The notes: generated from the sequence alone by a model not told the origin. 34,674 nt of DNA from Alphaproteobacteria bacterium (GCA_011524735.1 WTJS01000111.1:1-34674); one strand, 5' to 3'; shown: positions 16,646-26,741, counted from the stretch's first letter. Made by a program: numbers and translations.

Positions 16646-17148
16646 TCTATCCATTGTCCAATCTGTGACATCCATAATGACAGCTTCGTCACCATGTCAT
16701 TTACCCACAAGGTGATGGCAAGGCGCTCAAGCGCGATATGTCCCTGCTGATCCAGAAACAAGACGAACAGCCCCATCATGCCCCCCGTCAGCACGGCAAT
16801 GGTGATCCCATTGGCGCTGACAGATATTCGCCCGGCATGGTGGGTGAAGGCGTGCCTGCATGCAGGACATGTGAGAGGAACAGAGATGGTCACCGGATCT
16901 TGGCCCGGAAGCCGCATCTGTGACCGACAGGATGGACAGCGAATGGTATGATTTGTCAGATGTGCCGAAATCGATCTGTCGTCGGCATGGCTGGCACTGG
17001 CGTGGCTGGCAGGCTCATACGGATGACTGCGGCGCGTGAGGCTGAAGCCACGCGCACAGCTCTGGCATTGAACAGGGTAATTGTAAAACCTTCGGAATGT
17101 GTCCGACACGGTCAGAGTGGCGCGGCAATGAGGGCACATCAGCTGCAT
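16609..17148 (-). CDS. Zinc-ribbon protein with one membrane segment
   Basis: A 179-residue protein not matching a named gene I know. Four CxxC pairs form two zinc ribbons: CPHC and CQSC in residues 5-31, then CPSC and CPAC at about 71-97. The first resembles the short MJ0042-type ribbon common at the N-terminus of alphaproteobacterial membrane proteins. A hydrophobic helix follows (ITIAVLTGGMMGLFVLFLDQQG), and the C-terminus is amphipathic. A second ATG, three codons in, is equally possible as start. It follows the acidic/basic-tail gene on the same strand after 129 bases. Its 3' end overlaps hrcA by 37 bases. Zinc binding is a strong inference; the function is unknown. Confidence 0.72.
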   Translation of the reverse strand: MQLMCPHCRATLTVSDTFRRFYNYPVQCQSCARGFSLTRRSHPYEPASHASASHADDRSISAHLTNHTIRCPSCRSQMRLPGQDPVTISVPLTCPACRHAFTHHAGRISVSANGITIAVLTGGMMGLFVLFLDQQGHIALERLAITLWVNDMVTKLSLWMSQIGQWIDQLRTDAIARLV

Positions 17149-17277
17149 GAACAGGGTCCTGCTGGTACAGTTTCCCTATTCTTGGAATGGTAGCGGCTAA
17201 GAAATCGTTAGCGGCGGATAAATTATGGCAGATGGGCCAAATGACGGGCCTCATAAACGGTCCTGTTTCGGCGCTAT

Positions 17278-18492
17278 CTAGCCTAAATCAGGTGGAGATT
17301 TTTTCTTGGTTGTGCGCGGCGCAGCAGTTTTCTTGGTGGCTGCCCGCTTCTTTGTGGCGGACTTCGGAGCCGCTTTCTTTAGAGCTGGCGTGTCTGCTGT
17401 TGCAGGCTGGTTTGCGACAGTGGGTGGCATGGCGTCCGCAACAGCCTCGGCCACTGCGGCTTTGACCATGGCAGGAAGGTCAGTGATCAGAAAGCCCTTC
17501 AGGCTGGTCTCAACCTCTTGCTGTAGCCCGGTTTTGATCTCAGTCCTGATTTCTGTGCGCAGCTCTTCACGCAGTGAGGCAGACAGATCGGCATGAAGCT
17601 CTGACCTGATCGTGGCCGTCAACTGGGCTTTGACTGATTCGCTCAGCTCAGGAGTGGCTGGTCCGCTGGACTGTTCCACAGCTGCAGCGATTTCATCCAT
17701 GGCTGTGGCCATTGCCTGTGACGACGGATCCTCTGCCTGGCCATCGGATTTACCGACAGATGATGAAGTGGCCGCTCCGGCAATGGCGGTTTCATCTTCC
17801 CAGGCCTGCTGCACAAGCGAGTGAATGTCGGCAATATCTAGATCATCCGCCGTGCCAGCCTCTGGCGTAGGTGGTTCGGCAGGAAGTGCAGTTGTACCAG
17901 CGACATCTGGGTCTGAAGGTGGAATGTTCTGCGCAGCGATGGAATCTTCCCCCGTCACATCAGTGGACGCATCATCGGCTGCTGGGATGTTTGTGATTGG
18001 GGCCGTATCGCCAAAGGCTGGCAGGGAGGTGGACAGATCGGGAAGTGACAGATCAGCTGCCACAGCCTCTTCCGTTTCGACCAGATCGTTGAAATCTGAA
18101 TGACCCTGAATAGTCTCTTCTGTCGTCAGATCGGATGACTGATCAGACTCTTCTGTTTGAATGGCGGCAATCAACTCCGCATCGTTGGCTTCAACTGGTT
18201 TAAGGAGAGGCGACGCCTGCAGCGCCTCTTCTTCGGCAAGCCGTTTCAACTCATCAAATCGGGCGACGATGGCGGCTGGTTCTTTCACCGAGGGGGCAGT
18301 GGCCAGAGCACTCATCGCAGTAGCCTGACCTTGCCTTTGGCCAGGTATCTGGCCAGAAATTTGGCTGACCGGCACATCACCCGCATGCGGGGACCGCGTG
18401 CCATGGATCACGGCCAGCATCGGGCTGCCGTCAGCGGCGTTACGCTCGGCCTCCTGATAAAGTGCGGTGATGGATTGCCTGACGATTGACAT
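17278..18492 (-). CDS. Disordered acidic protein with helical region and histone H1-like basic tail
   Basis: A 404-residue protein with no family I can name with certainty. Residues 1-110 are mixed. About 110-260 is strongly acidic and Pro/Ser/Thr-rich, probably disordered. About 285-355 is predicted helical, with repeated Glu/Arg heptad-like segments (LREELRTEIRTEIKTGLQQEV) followed by LKGFLITDLPAMVKAAVAEAV. The last 35 residues are Lys/Ala/Pro-rich (KKAAPKSATKKRAATKK and similar), as in histone H1-like nucleoid proteins. The acidic-linker-plus-helix design recalls the pole organiser PopZ, but the PopZ N-terminal motif is missing. It lies between hrcA and grpE on the opposite strand. Reading frame and composition argue that it is real; function is open. 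Confidence 0.68.
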   Translation of the reverse strand: MSIVRQSITALYQEAERNAADGSPMLAVIHGTRSPHAGDVPVSQISGQIPGQRQGQATAMSALATAPSVKEPAAIVARFDELKRLAEEEALQASPLLKPVEANDAELIAAIQTEESDQSSDLTTEETIQGHSDFNDLVETEEAVAADLSLPDLSTSLPAFGDTAPITNIPAADDASTDVTGEDSIAAQNIPPSDPDVAGTTALPAEPPTPEAGTADDLDIADIHSLVQQAWEDETAIAGAATSSSVGKSDGQAEDPSSQAMATAMDEIAAAVEQSSGPATPELSESVKAQLTATIRSELHADLSASLREELRTEIRTEIKTGLQQEVETSLKGFLITDLPAMVKAAVAEAVADAMPPTVANQPATADTPALKKAAPKSATKKRAATKKTAAPRTTKKKSPPDLG

Positions 18493-18689
18493 GAAGCCTG
18501 TTTACAAAGTCGAAGAAAATACCCGCAAGACACGGGTAACCAATATCCTGAATGTCGCACATTACACGGTTGGTCACAATATGTCCGGCGCGTGTCGTGG
18601 GCCTGATGAACACATGTGACATTGCAGCCTGTGCTGGATCACCAATCTGGGTCATGCGGATGAGAATGAAAAAATGCAGGTCAAGGTGC

Positions 18690-18718
18690 CTTGGATGACT
18701 GGACATACATCCCCAAAT
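18690..18718 (+). promoter_or_regulatory. Sigma-32 (RpoH) type promoter of grpE
   Basis: CTTGGAT at 18690-18696 and CCCCAAAT at 18711-18718 are spaced by 14 bases (CTTG-N17-CCCC). This matches the heat-shock consensus CTTGAAA / CCCCATNT at most positions. Transcription would start near 18725, about 50 bases before the grpE ATG. Confidence 0.72.
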
Positions 18719-18773
18719 AGCGGTACGGAAAGGCGAATTTCCAACATTTGTGTTGATTGGTGAAGGAAACCAG

Positions 18774-19418
18774 ATGACCAGCACCCAGAGGGATGAGGCT
18801 GACACCGGCGAAGACAAGGCCGCACAGCCACCACATTCAGAAGACAATATGACCGCCGCTTCGGATGACGTATCCGGCGGAGATGCGGGCGATTCAGCGG
18901 ACGAATCGAGCCAGGCTGACATCGCAGCTGAGCCTGCCGACCCGATGGAAGCGCTGCTTCAGGAGCGTGACAGTCTGAAGGATCAGCTGCTTCGTGCATT
19001 GGCCGAGGTTGAAAATATGCGTCGCCGCACCGAGCGTGAGCTGGAGTCGGCGCGTAAATATGCTCATACCGGATTTGCCCGAGACCTTGTTGGTGCCATT
19101 GATAATCTGGCGCGGGCGATCAGCGCAGCGCCCGCCAAGGATGAAGCAGCCTCTGCCGAGGCCATCGACGGGCTGGTGACCGGTCTTGAGATGAGTTGGC
19201 AGGAAATTCAGACCACCATGGAACGCCATGGGATCCGCCAGATTTCTCCAAAAGGCGAAAAATTCGATTACAACCTGCATCAGGCGATGTTCGAAATTCC
19301 AAATGGTGATGTCGAGCCAGGAACGGTCGTTGAAGTTGTTCAGCATGGCTATGTTTTGCATGACCGACTTTTGCGTCCGGCGATGGTCGGCGTATCCAAG
19401 GCCGCAGATCCTGAATAA
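18774..19418 (+). CDS. grpE: Nucleotide exchange factor GrpE
   Basis: A 214-residue cochaperone that releases ADP from DnaK. The first 50 residues are acidic and polar. The long dimerising helix covers about residues 57-105 (LLQERDSLKDQLLRALAEVENMRRRTERE). The C-terminal beta domain has GEKFDYNLHQAMFEIPNGDVEPGTVVEVVQHGYVLHDRLLRPAMVGVS, the family signature. I start at the ATG at 18774, which has AAGGA six bases upstream; an in-frame GTG at 18750 lacks a binding site. A sigma-32-like promoter lies just upstream, so it is expected to respond to heat. dnaK follows after 197 bases with its own promoter. Confidence 0.95.
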   Translation: MTSTQRDEADTGEDKAAQPPHSEDNMTAASDDVSGGDAGDSADESSQADIAAEPADPMEALLQERDSLKDQLLRALAEVENMRRRTERELESARKYAHTGFARDLVGAIDNLARAISAAPAKDEAASAEAIDGLVTGLEMSWQEIQTTMERHGIRQISPKGEKFDYNLHQAMFEIPNGDVEPGTVVEVVQHGYVLHDRLLRPAMVGVSKAADPE

Positions 19419-19458
19419 TCCTCAGATAGTGAGTCGAAACAGGGCTGAAGCAGCCACT

Positions 19459-19486
19459 CTTGCAACCACAGATTAGCGTCCTATAT
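19459..19486 (+). promoter_or_regulatory. Sigma-32 (RpoH) type promoter of dnaK
   Basis: CTTGCAA at 19459-19465 and CCTATAT at 19480-19486 are spaced by 14 bases. CTTG-N17-CCTATAT fits the alphaproteobacterial RpoH consensus (CTTG-N17/18-CYTATNT). The start point would be near 19493, giving a dnaK leader of about 120 bases. Confidence 0.75.
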
Positions 19487-19561
19487 GGACGGTAGATTAA
19501 CACCAAAGAGCATGATCCGCTGGCACGGTGCCAAGGGTGCGGTGGGTCGACATGCCAGAGA

Positions 19562-19599
19562 TCTCATCCTGGTGCTGCCCTGAGGGGGGCAGGATGAGA
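19562..19599 (+). promoter_or_regulatory. Stable hairpin in the dnaK 5' leader
   Basis: TCTCATCCTG (19562-19571) and CAGGATGAGA (19590-19599) form a perfect ten-base-pair stem around an 18-base loop that itself holds CCC/GGG. It ends four bases before the AAGGAG ribosome binding site (19604-19609). No T-run follows, so it is not an intrinsic terminator. An mRNA-stability or translation-control role is inferred. Confidence 0.65.
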
Positions 19600-19615
19600 G
19601 AGAAAGGAGCATTTC

Positions 19616-21528
<1,913 letters not shown>

Positions 21529-21529
<1 letters not shown>

Positions 21530-21581
21530 TCAGTCGTGATGATCAGCATGGCGTGCGAATGGTACGCCATGTTCGACTGAT
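21529..21581 (+). other. Interrupted long hairpin between dnaK and dnaJ
   Basis: Outer arms ATCAGTCG (21529-21536) and CGACTGAT (21574-21581) enclose inner arms CATGGCGT (21547-21554) and ACGCCATG (21564-21571). This makes a two-tier eight-plus-eight base-pair structure. There is no T-run. It starts at the last base of the dnaK stop codon and ends 23 bases before dnaJ. It likely limits readthrough or stabilises the dnaK mRNA 3' end. Confidence 0.62.
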
Positions 21582-21604
21582 CGGACAAAGCAGCGGCGGC
21601 AGGC

Positions 21605-22738
21605 ATGAGCAAGCGTGATTTTTATGAAGTTCTGGGCGTCTCACAGAGTGCCGATGAAAAGGAACTGAAGTCAGCTTACCGCAAGCTGGCAATGGCCAAT
21701 CATCCGGATCGGAATCCGGATGATGAGGCCGCGGCCGAACGGTTTCGCGAAGCCACTGAAGCCTATGATGTTCTGAAAGATCCACAAAAACGCGCTGCCT
21801 ATGATCGTATGGGCCATGCCGCTTTTGATCAGGCGGCAGGCGGTGGCTTTGGTGGCGGCGGTTTCGGCGGCGGTGGTTTCGGTGGTGGCGGATTCTCCGA
21901 CATCTTCGATCAGATGTTCTCCGAATTTTCGCGTGGCTCGCGCGGTGGCCAACCTGATCGGGCTGGCAATGATCTTCGTTATGACATGAATGTGTCACTG
22001 GAAGAGGCCTTCTCCGGCGTGCAGCGTGATATTACTGTGACCGTGCCAGTCACCTGTGATGGGTGCGATGGATCCGGTTCGTCGGAAGGCAGCCAGCCGC
22101 AGAATTGCGGCACCTGTGGTGGCAGTGGCCGCGTGCGGGCGCAGCAGGGATTCTTTGCTGTTGAACGAACCTGTCACACATGCCACGGGATGGGTCAGGT
22201 GATTACAAACCCGTGTAAGAGCTGTGGTGGTGATGGCCGGGTGCAGCAGAGCAAGGTATTGTCTGTATCTGTGCCAGCTGGTGTCGACACTGGCACCAGA
22301 ATCCGTCTGTCCGGCAAGGGTGAGGCTGGTGTGCGTGGTGGGGCCGCCGGTGATCTGTACATCTTTATTTCAGTCGATCAGCATCCCATCCTTGTGCGCG
22401 ATGGTGCTGACATCATGACACGCATTCCGCTGCCAATGACGACAGCGGCCCTTGGCGGTACGATTGACGTGCCGACAGTTGAAGGTAAGATGGCGCGGTT
22501 GACAATCGAAGCTGGAACGCAGTCAGGCCGACGGTTCCGCATGCGTGGCAAGGGAATGCCGGTTCTGCGTCGTAACATCCGGGGTGACCAGATTGTTGAG
22601 GTTCAGGTAGAAACCCCGACCAATCTCAGCAAGAAGCAGAAAGATCTGTTAAAGGCCTTTGGCGAAGCAGGCGATACCAACCCTGAAACAGATAGTTTCC
22701 TCAAGCGTGTTCGCCGCATCTGGGCTGATGGCGACTGA
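21605..22738 (+). CDS. dnaJ: Chaperone DnaJ (Hsp40, type I)
   Basis: A 377-residue full-length type-I J protein that delivers substrates to DnaK and stimulates its ATPase. The J domain (1-70) has the HPD tripeptide in [12 protein letters not shown] glycine/phenylalanine linker (GGGFGGGGF repeats, about 78-97) follows. The four zinc-finger repeats are [24 protein letters not shown] and CKSCGGDG. The C-terminal substrate domains end with RRIWADGD. It lies 75 bases after dnaK with a long hairpin in between and no promoter I recognise, so it is probably read through from dnaK at reduced level. Confidence 0.97.
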   Translation: MSKRDFYEVLGVSQSADEKELKSAYRKLAMANHPDRNPDDEAAAERFREATEAYDVLKDPQKRAAYDRMGHAAFDQAAGGGFGGGGFGGGGFGGGGFSDIFDQMFSEFSRGSRGGQPDRAGNDLRYDMNVSLEEAFSGVQRDITVTVPVTCDGCDGSGSSEGSQPQNCGTCGGSGRVRAQQGFFAVERTCHTCHGMGQVITNPCKSCGGDGRVQQSKVLSVSVPAGVDTGTRIRLSGKGEAGVRGGAAGDLYIFISVDQHPILVRDGADIMTRIPLPMTTAALGGTIDVPTVEGKMARLTIEAGTQSGRRFRMRGKGMPVLRRNIRGDQIVEVQVETPTNLSKKQKDLLKAFGEAGDTNPETDSFLKRVRRIWADGD

Positions 22739-22804
22739 TCAGCGCTTGCCATGCTGGCCGGCGCTTTATAGTCTCGCCGCAGAACAGGCATGGGATCAGA
22801 ATCA

Positions 22805-23617
22805 ATGACAGCTGAACAGATCAAGATTGCAATTCCTGGTGCGGCTGGCCGCATGGGCCAGATGATCATTCGTGAAATTGCGGCAAGCAATGATCTTGTT
22901 CTTGTTGGTGCCACGGACCGGCCCGGCAGTGAGGCGATTGGCGCGGATAGCGGCATGCTGGCCGGGACGGGCGCCAATGGCGTTATCATTTCGGATGATC
23001 CTGCCAGCCTGTTTGCTGATGCAGATGTGGTGATTGACTTTACCAGCCCTGCAGCCAGCGTTGCCCATGCTGGTATGGCAGCAGCAGGGAATGTTGCGCT
23101 GGTGATTGGCACAACGGGAATGACGGATAGCGACGAAGAGTCACTGGCCGCGGCAGGGAATACCATTCCGCTGGTCTACTGCGCCAATACGTCGGTTGGT
23201 GTAACCCTTCTTGGCAGGCTTGTCGAACAGGTGGCGGCACAGCTTGTTGACGGGTGGGATATCGAAATTGTCGAGACCCATCATCATCACAAGGTGGATG
23301 CGCCGTCCGGCACTGCATTGGCGCTTGGTGAAGCAGCAGCCCGCGGGCGCGGTGTCAAGCTGGCAGAGGTATCGGACATGGTTCGTGAGGGCCAGACAGG
23401 GGCAAGGCGTCCTGGCGATATCGGGTTTGCTGTCATGCGCGGTGGTGATGTCACCGGCGAACATTCGGTAATTTTCTTTGGCGAATCCGAACGTGTTGAA
23501 ATTACACATAAAGCAACAGACCGTGCGATTTTTGCCCGTGGAGCATTGCGTGCGGCGCGATTTGCGGCTGCGGCCAAAGCTGGTTTCTACAATATGGAAG
23601 ACGTGCTGAAAGCCTGA
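22805..23617 (+). CDS. dapB: 4-hydroxy-tetrahydrodipicolinate reductase
   Basis: A 270-residue NAD(P)H-dependent reductase of the lysine and diaminopimelate pathway, also needed for peptidoglycan. The Rossmann motif is IAIPGAAGRMGQMI at the N-terminus. VVIDFTSPAA and GTTGM are cofactor contacts, and ETHHHHKVDAPSGTALALGEA holds the catalytic His and Lys. The ATG at 22805 places the Rossmann motif close to the start; an ATG at 22790 is also in frame and adds five residues. A TATAGT box near 22767 may be its -10. Its stop codon abuts that of the convergent tdk, forming TGATCA. Confidence 0.94.
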   Translation: MTAEQIKIAIPGAAGRMGQMIIREIAASNDLVLVGATDRPGSEAIGADSGMLAGTGANGVIISDDPASLFADADVVIDFTSPAASVAHAGMAAAGNVALVIGTTGMTDSDEESLAAAGNTIPLVYCANTSVGVTLLGRLVEQVAAQLVDGWDIEIVETHHHHKVDAPSGTALALGEAAARGRGVKLAEVSDMVREGQTGARRPGDIGFAVMRGGDVTGEHSVIFFGESERVEITHKATDRAIFARGALRAARFAAAAKAGFYNMEDVLKA

Positions 23618-24208
23618 TCAGGACGGATCAGGGCCACCCATGGCGTCGGTCCAGTGCCGCCGGCACAGCGACACATATTTCTCATTACCGCCAATATCGA
23701 TTTGCGCGCCCTGCTGGATGACTTCACCCTGTTCGTTTTGACGAACGACCATGGTGGCTTTGCGCCCGCAATGACAGATCGTACGAATTTCCCGCAGCAC
23801 GTCGGCAATCGCAAGAAGCCGGGCACTGCCTGGAAACAGATTTCCCTGAAAGTCAGTGCGAAGCCCGTAACACATCACTGGAATACCCATATCATCAGCA
23901 ATGCAGGCCAGCTGCCAGACCTGTGCCTCACTCAGAAACTGCGCCTCGTCAACCATCACGCAGGCCAGCTCTTGTCTGGCGTGTTCAGTGGCAATCAGGT
24001 CCTGCATGTCAGTATTGGCGTCAAATACAAAGGCGGGCGCCTGAAGGCCGATACGAGATCCAATCTGTCCTTCGCCAACCCGGTCATCCAGCTTGGCTGT
24101 CAGCAGCATGGTGTGCATCCCGCGCTCGCGATAATTATGCGAAGCCTGGAGAAGGATTGTGGTCTTGCCGGCATTCATTGCCGCATATGAAAAATAAAGC
24201 TTGGCCAT
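23618..24208 (-). CDS. tdk: Thymidine kinase (type II, zinc-binding)
   Basis: A 196-residue kinase that phosphorylates thymidine and deoxyuridine to monophosphates. It has the P-loop FSYAAMNAGKTTILLQ, the catalytic region CVMVDEAQFLSEAQVWQL and the structural zinc-site residues CHCGRKA and SLCRRHW. The substrate lasso includes GGNEKYVSLCRRHW. The ATG at 24208 has GGAG five bases upstream and matches the family start MAKLYFSYAAMNAGKT; a longer frame from 24250 is unsupported. It diverges from upp, so two pyrimidine salvage genes share a control region of about 130 bases. Confidence 0.95.
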   Translation of the reverse strand: MAKLYFSYAAMNAGKTTILLQASHNYRERGMHTMLLTAKLDDRVGEGQIGSRIGLQAPAFVFDANTDMQDLIATEHARQELACVMVDEAQFLSEAQVWQLACIADDMGIPVMCYGLRTDFQGNLFPGSARLLAIADVLREIRTICHCGRKATMVVRQNEQGEVIQQGAQIDIGGNEKYVSLCRRHWTDAMGGPDPS

Positions 24209-24304
24209 GATGACTCCGGCAGACATGGGGTAACGCTGGATCGTCGCCATTCTGCCGTCCAGCTGCGGATTTGTGAATGGAAAATGCCAACACTTGCCGC
24301 TAGG

Positions 24305-24315
24305 CTTGGGCCAAG
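24305..24315. promoter_or_regulatory. Palindrome in the tdk-upp divergent region
   Basis: CTTGG and CCAAG flank a single G. The dyad lies between the two divergent salvage genes and could be an operator or chance. Nothing else distinctive is visible in this 133-base gap. Confidence 0.25.
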
Positions 24316-24341
24316 TAATCAGAACAGTTTGGACTCAGCCG

Positions 24342-24995
24342 ATGACGCAAGACGCTGCCGCCAGCACCCCTCATCTTCACGTGATGGATCATCCGCTTGT
24401 AGATCACAAGCTTGCTATTCTACGTGCTCGGGAAACACCAAGCCATGTGTTTCGCCAGACGCTGCAGGAGCTGTCCTGGTTAATGGCGCATCCTACTTTT
24501 GCAGCATTGAAGACCGAAACGGCCCAAATCGACACCCCTCTTGAGGCGATGGATGTACGCCGTATGGCTTCACCCTTTCCCTGTCTTGTCTCTATTCTAC
24601 GTGCGGGTAACGGGCTGATTGACGGGTTCAGCCAGATCTGCCCAGAGGCCAGTATTGGTCATCTTGGACTATATCGTGATCATGAAACGATGAAGCCTGT
24701 TGCCTATTACTCCAGCCTGCCAGGTGATATTGAGATCCGTCAGGTCATTCTGGGAGATCCAATGCTGGCCACAGGAGGCAGTGCGATCATGGCAGTCGAT
24801 ACTCTTCGAGACAAAGGCGTTTCTGATATAGTCTTTGCTTGTCTGGTGGCGGCCCCCGAAGGTGTGGCGGCGCTTCATGGCAGCTACCCTGACGTGCCCA
24901 TTATCACGGCCGCGCTGGATCGCGAACTCAATGACAGCTGCTATATTCTGCCCGGCCTAGGGGATGCGGGAGACCGTATCTATGGAACCGAATAA
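24342..24995 (+). CDS. upp: Uracil phosphoribosyltransferase
   Basis: A 217-residue PRTase that makes UMP from uracil and PRPP. The conserved beginning is HVMDHPLVDHKLAILR. VSILRAGNGLIDGF is the family's flexible-loop region, and VILGDPMLATGGSAIMAVDTLRDKG is the PRPP-binding loop. The C-terminal uracil site is PGLGDAGDRIYGTE. The start at 24342 is preferred over a longer frame from 24273; an internal ATG at 24384 is also possible, since many homologues begin near there. It would recapture bases released by the nucleoside hydrolase coded nearby. Confidence 0.95.
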   Translation: MTQDAAASTPHLHVMDHPLVDHKLAILRARETPSHVFRQTLQELSWLMAHPTFAALKTETAQIDTPLEAMDVRRMASPFPCLVSILRAGNGLIDGFSQICPEASIGHLGLYRDHETMKPVAYYSSLPGDIEIRQVILGDPMLATGGSAIMAVDTLRDKGVSDIVFACLVAAPEGVAALHGSYPDVPIITAALDRELNDSCYILPGLGDAGDRIYGTE

Positions 24996-25057
24996 TCAGT
25001 ACCAGTCGGCCGCCATGGCTGACGACCCGTCATGTCCTGTCTTTGAGGGACAATGTT

Positions 25058-25462
25058 TCACGTCAGATTTTCGGGGCCAAAGCTTTCCGGCAGAAGGTCA
25101 CCAAGCGTAAAGCTTGCCTTTAGTCCGTCGGGGCCGGCGACAAGAATGGGTGTGTTCTGATCACCAAATTCGCGAATGCGCTGGCGGCAGGCACCGCAAG
25201 GTGTGCACAGCATACTCCCATCTCCGCCAGCAACGGCGATGCTCACAATTTTCCTTCCGCCAGCCATTACCATAGCGGCAATGGCACTTGCCTCAGCGCA
25301 GTTGCCGACCGGATAGGCAGCATTTTCCACATTGACCCCGACATGCGTTGCGCCCGTCTCGTCCCGCAATGCGACCCCGACCGGGAAGTGGGAATAGGGG
25401 GCATAGGCCTTTGCCATGGCAGTGATGGCGGCCTCTACAAGCTCATTGTCCGGCTGTTCCAT
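25058..25462 (-). CDS. cdd: Cytidine deaminase
   Basis: A 134-residue zinc enzyme that deaminates cytidine and deoxycytidine to uridines. Zinc-site motifs are CAEASAIAAM (Cys ligand plus catalytic Glu) and PCGACRQ (two Cys ligands). AKAYAPYSHFPVGVAL and NVENAAYPVGN form the substrate pocket. I chose the ATG at 25462, preceded by AAGGA at eight bases. The ATG at 25480 lies inside the upstream permease gene and has no binding site. It starts four bases after the permease stop, so it is the last gene of the nucleoside transporter operon. Confidence 0.94.
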   Translation of the reverse strand: MEQPDNELVEAAITAMAKAYAPYSHFPVGVALRDETGATHVGVNVENAAYPVGNCAEASAIAAMVMAGGRKIVSIAVAGGDGSMLCTPCGACRQRIREFGDQNTPILVAGPDGLKASFTLGDLLPESFGPENLT

Positions 25463-25466
25463 CTGG

Positions 25467-26741
25467 TCATTCCTTGACATAGGGTTTGCCAATGGCGGCG
25501 GGAGGACGCGCTTGTCCAACAAGTCCGGCAACAACGACAATGGTCGCGATATAGGGGGCCATCGACAGGAATTCGGATGGTATAGGCGTGTTCAGGATCG
25601 ACAGCTTCTGCTGCAATGAATCAGCAAATCCAAAGATCAGTGCGGCCGCCAGAGCACCAAGCGGGTGCCAGCGCCCAAAAATCATCGCAGCAAGTCCGAT
25701 AAAGCCACGCCCGAATGTCATATTGTCATCGAAGCGGCCAACCGACCCCAGCGTGAACCAGGCCCCACCAAATCCGGCGATCATGCCGGCGACAATCACA
25801 TGGGCATAGCGGGTTTTGATCACATCAATGCCAAGCGTGTCGGCGGCGCGCGGATGTTCACCAACGGCGCGGGCCCGCAGCCCCATGCGGGTGTAGAACA
25901 GGTAATAGGTCGACAGGCAGACCAGCATCAGCGCGCCATAGACAAACAAATTCTGATTGAACAGAACCGGCCCAATGAGAGGAATGTCACTCAACACCGG
26001 GATCTTGAAAGCGCGGAAGGGGGACGCATTGTTAAGCCAGCGATATTCGGTGAAGAGCTGGCTGGAAACATAGCTGGTGAGTCCCAGCACAAACAGATTG
26101 ATCACAACCCCGGCAATAATCTGGTCAACCCGATAGCTGATCACAAGAATGGCCAACAGCAGACCAAACATGCCGCCGGTCAGCATCGCACAGATGATAC
26201 CGGCCCATCCTCCCATCAGCGATCCAAACATCGCACCGGCAAAGGCCCCAGCCAGAAGCATGCCTTCAATGCCGATATTGATCACGGCGACGCGCTCACA
26301 CAGAATTCCGGCAAGGGCAGCGAGAGCGATGGGGACTGCGCGCACCAGAGTGGCGTGCAGCATGCCGGTCAGGGAAATGGCCTTGTCGGCCGTTGCCCAG
26401 ACAAGAAAAGCCATGGCCAGAATGACGAGCCCGGTTCCCATGGCCAGTGCGGTCCAGCGGCCACCGCCACGCAGAAATAATCTTGTCCCCAAAAAGGCCA
26501 GCGCAATGGCCGCGATGGTATTGAACCACTGGCTTGGGACCGTCAGATTGCCAACCGCCCAGACATCTCGTGGTCGCGAGATCCGAAAGGTTGAAACGGC
26601 ATCCCAGCTGGTATCAAGAAACAGCGCCACGACCAGGGCCAGAAAAATCAGCAGGCCACCCGTAATTGAAGCGCGCCAATCAATGCTGCGCACAGGTGTG
26701 ATGGCAGATGATGATGGTGGTGTCGGACGGCTGCTGCTCAT
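25467..26741 (-). CDS. Nucleoside ABC transporter permease (YufQ/NupC-type, BPD_transp_2)
   Basis: A 424-residue inner-membrane protein with about ten hydrophobic segments. It belongs to the branched permease family used with BMP-type binding proteins. Diagnostic stretches are GILCERVAVINIGIEGMLLAGAFAGAMFG, YSVRGEHPRAADTLG-like RARAVGEHPRAADTLGIDV and the end MAPYIATIVVVAGLVGQARPPAAIGKPY. The N-terminus is about 40 residues longer than the core and polar (SSSRPTPPSSS). The start overlaps the upstream permease stop (ATGA). It would pair with the other permease to form the membrane channel. Confidence 0.92.
   Translation of the reverse strand: MSSSRPTPPSSSAITPVRSIDWRASITGGLLIFLALVVALFLDTSWDAVSTFRISRPRDVWAVGNLTVPSQWFNTIAAIALAFLGTRLFLRGGGRWTALAMGTGLVILAMAFLVWATADKAISLTGMLHATLVRAVPIALAALAGILCERVAVINIGIEGMLLAGAFAGAMFGSLMGGWAGIICAMLTGGMFGLLLAILVISYRVDQIIAGVVINLFVLGLTSYVSSQLFTEYRWLNNASPFRAFKIPVLSDIPLIGPVLFNQNLFVYGALMLVCLSTYYLFYTRMGLRARAVGEHPRAADTLGIDVIKTRYAHVIVAGMIAGFGGAWFTLGSVGRFDDNMTFGRGFIGLAAMIFGRWHPLGALAAALIFGFADSLQQKLSILNTPIPSEFLSMAPYIATIVVVAGLVGQARPPAAIGKPYVKE

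Noticed and set aside
21841-21895. Repeat array suspected as CRISPR or satellite in dnaJ
   Set aside because: It is the glycine/phenylalanine linker of DnaJ encoded by GGT/GGC codons; there are no spacers.
25033-25057. Terminator between upp and cdd
   Set aside because: GTCC/GGAC arms are only about five base pairs and the following T-run is three bases; too weak to call.
25665-26480. Long plus-strand open frame of 271 codons opposite a permease gene
   Set aside because: It is antisense to the permease, is rich in Gln/His/Asn, has no domain or ribosome binding site, and reflects codon bias of the real gene.
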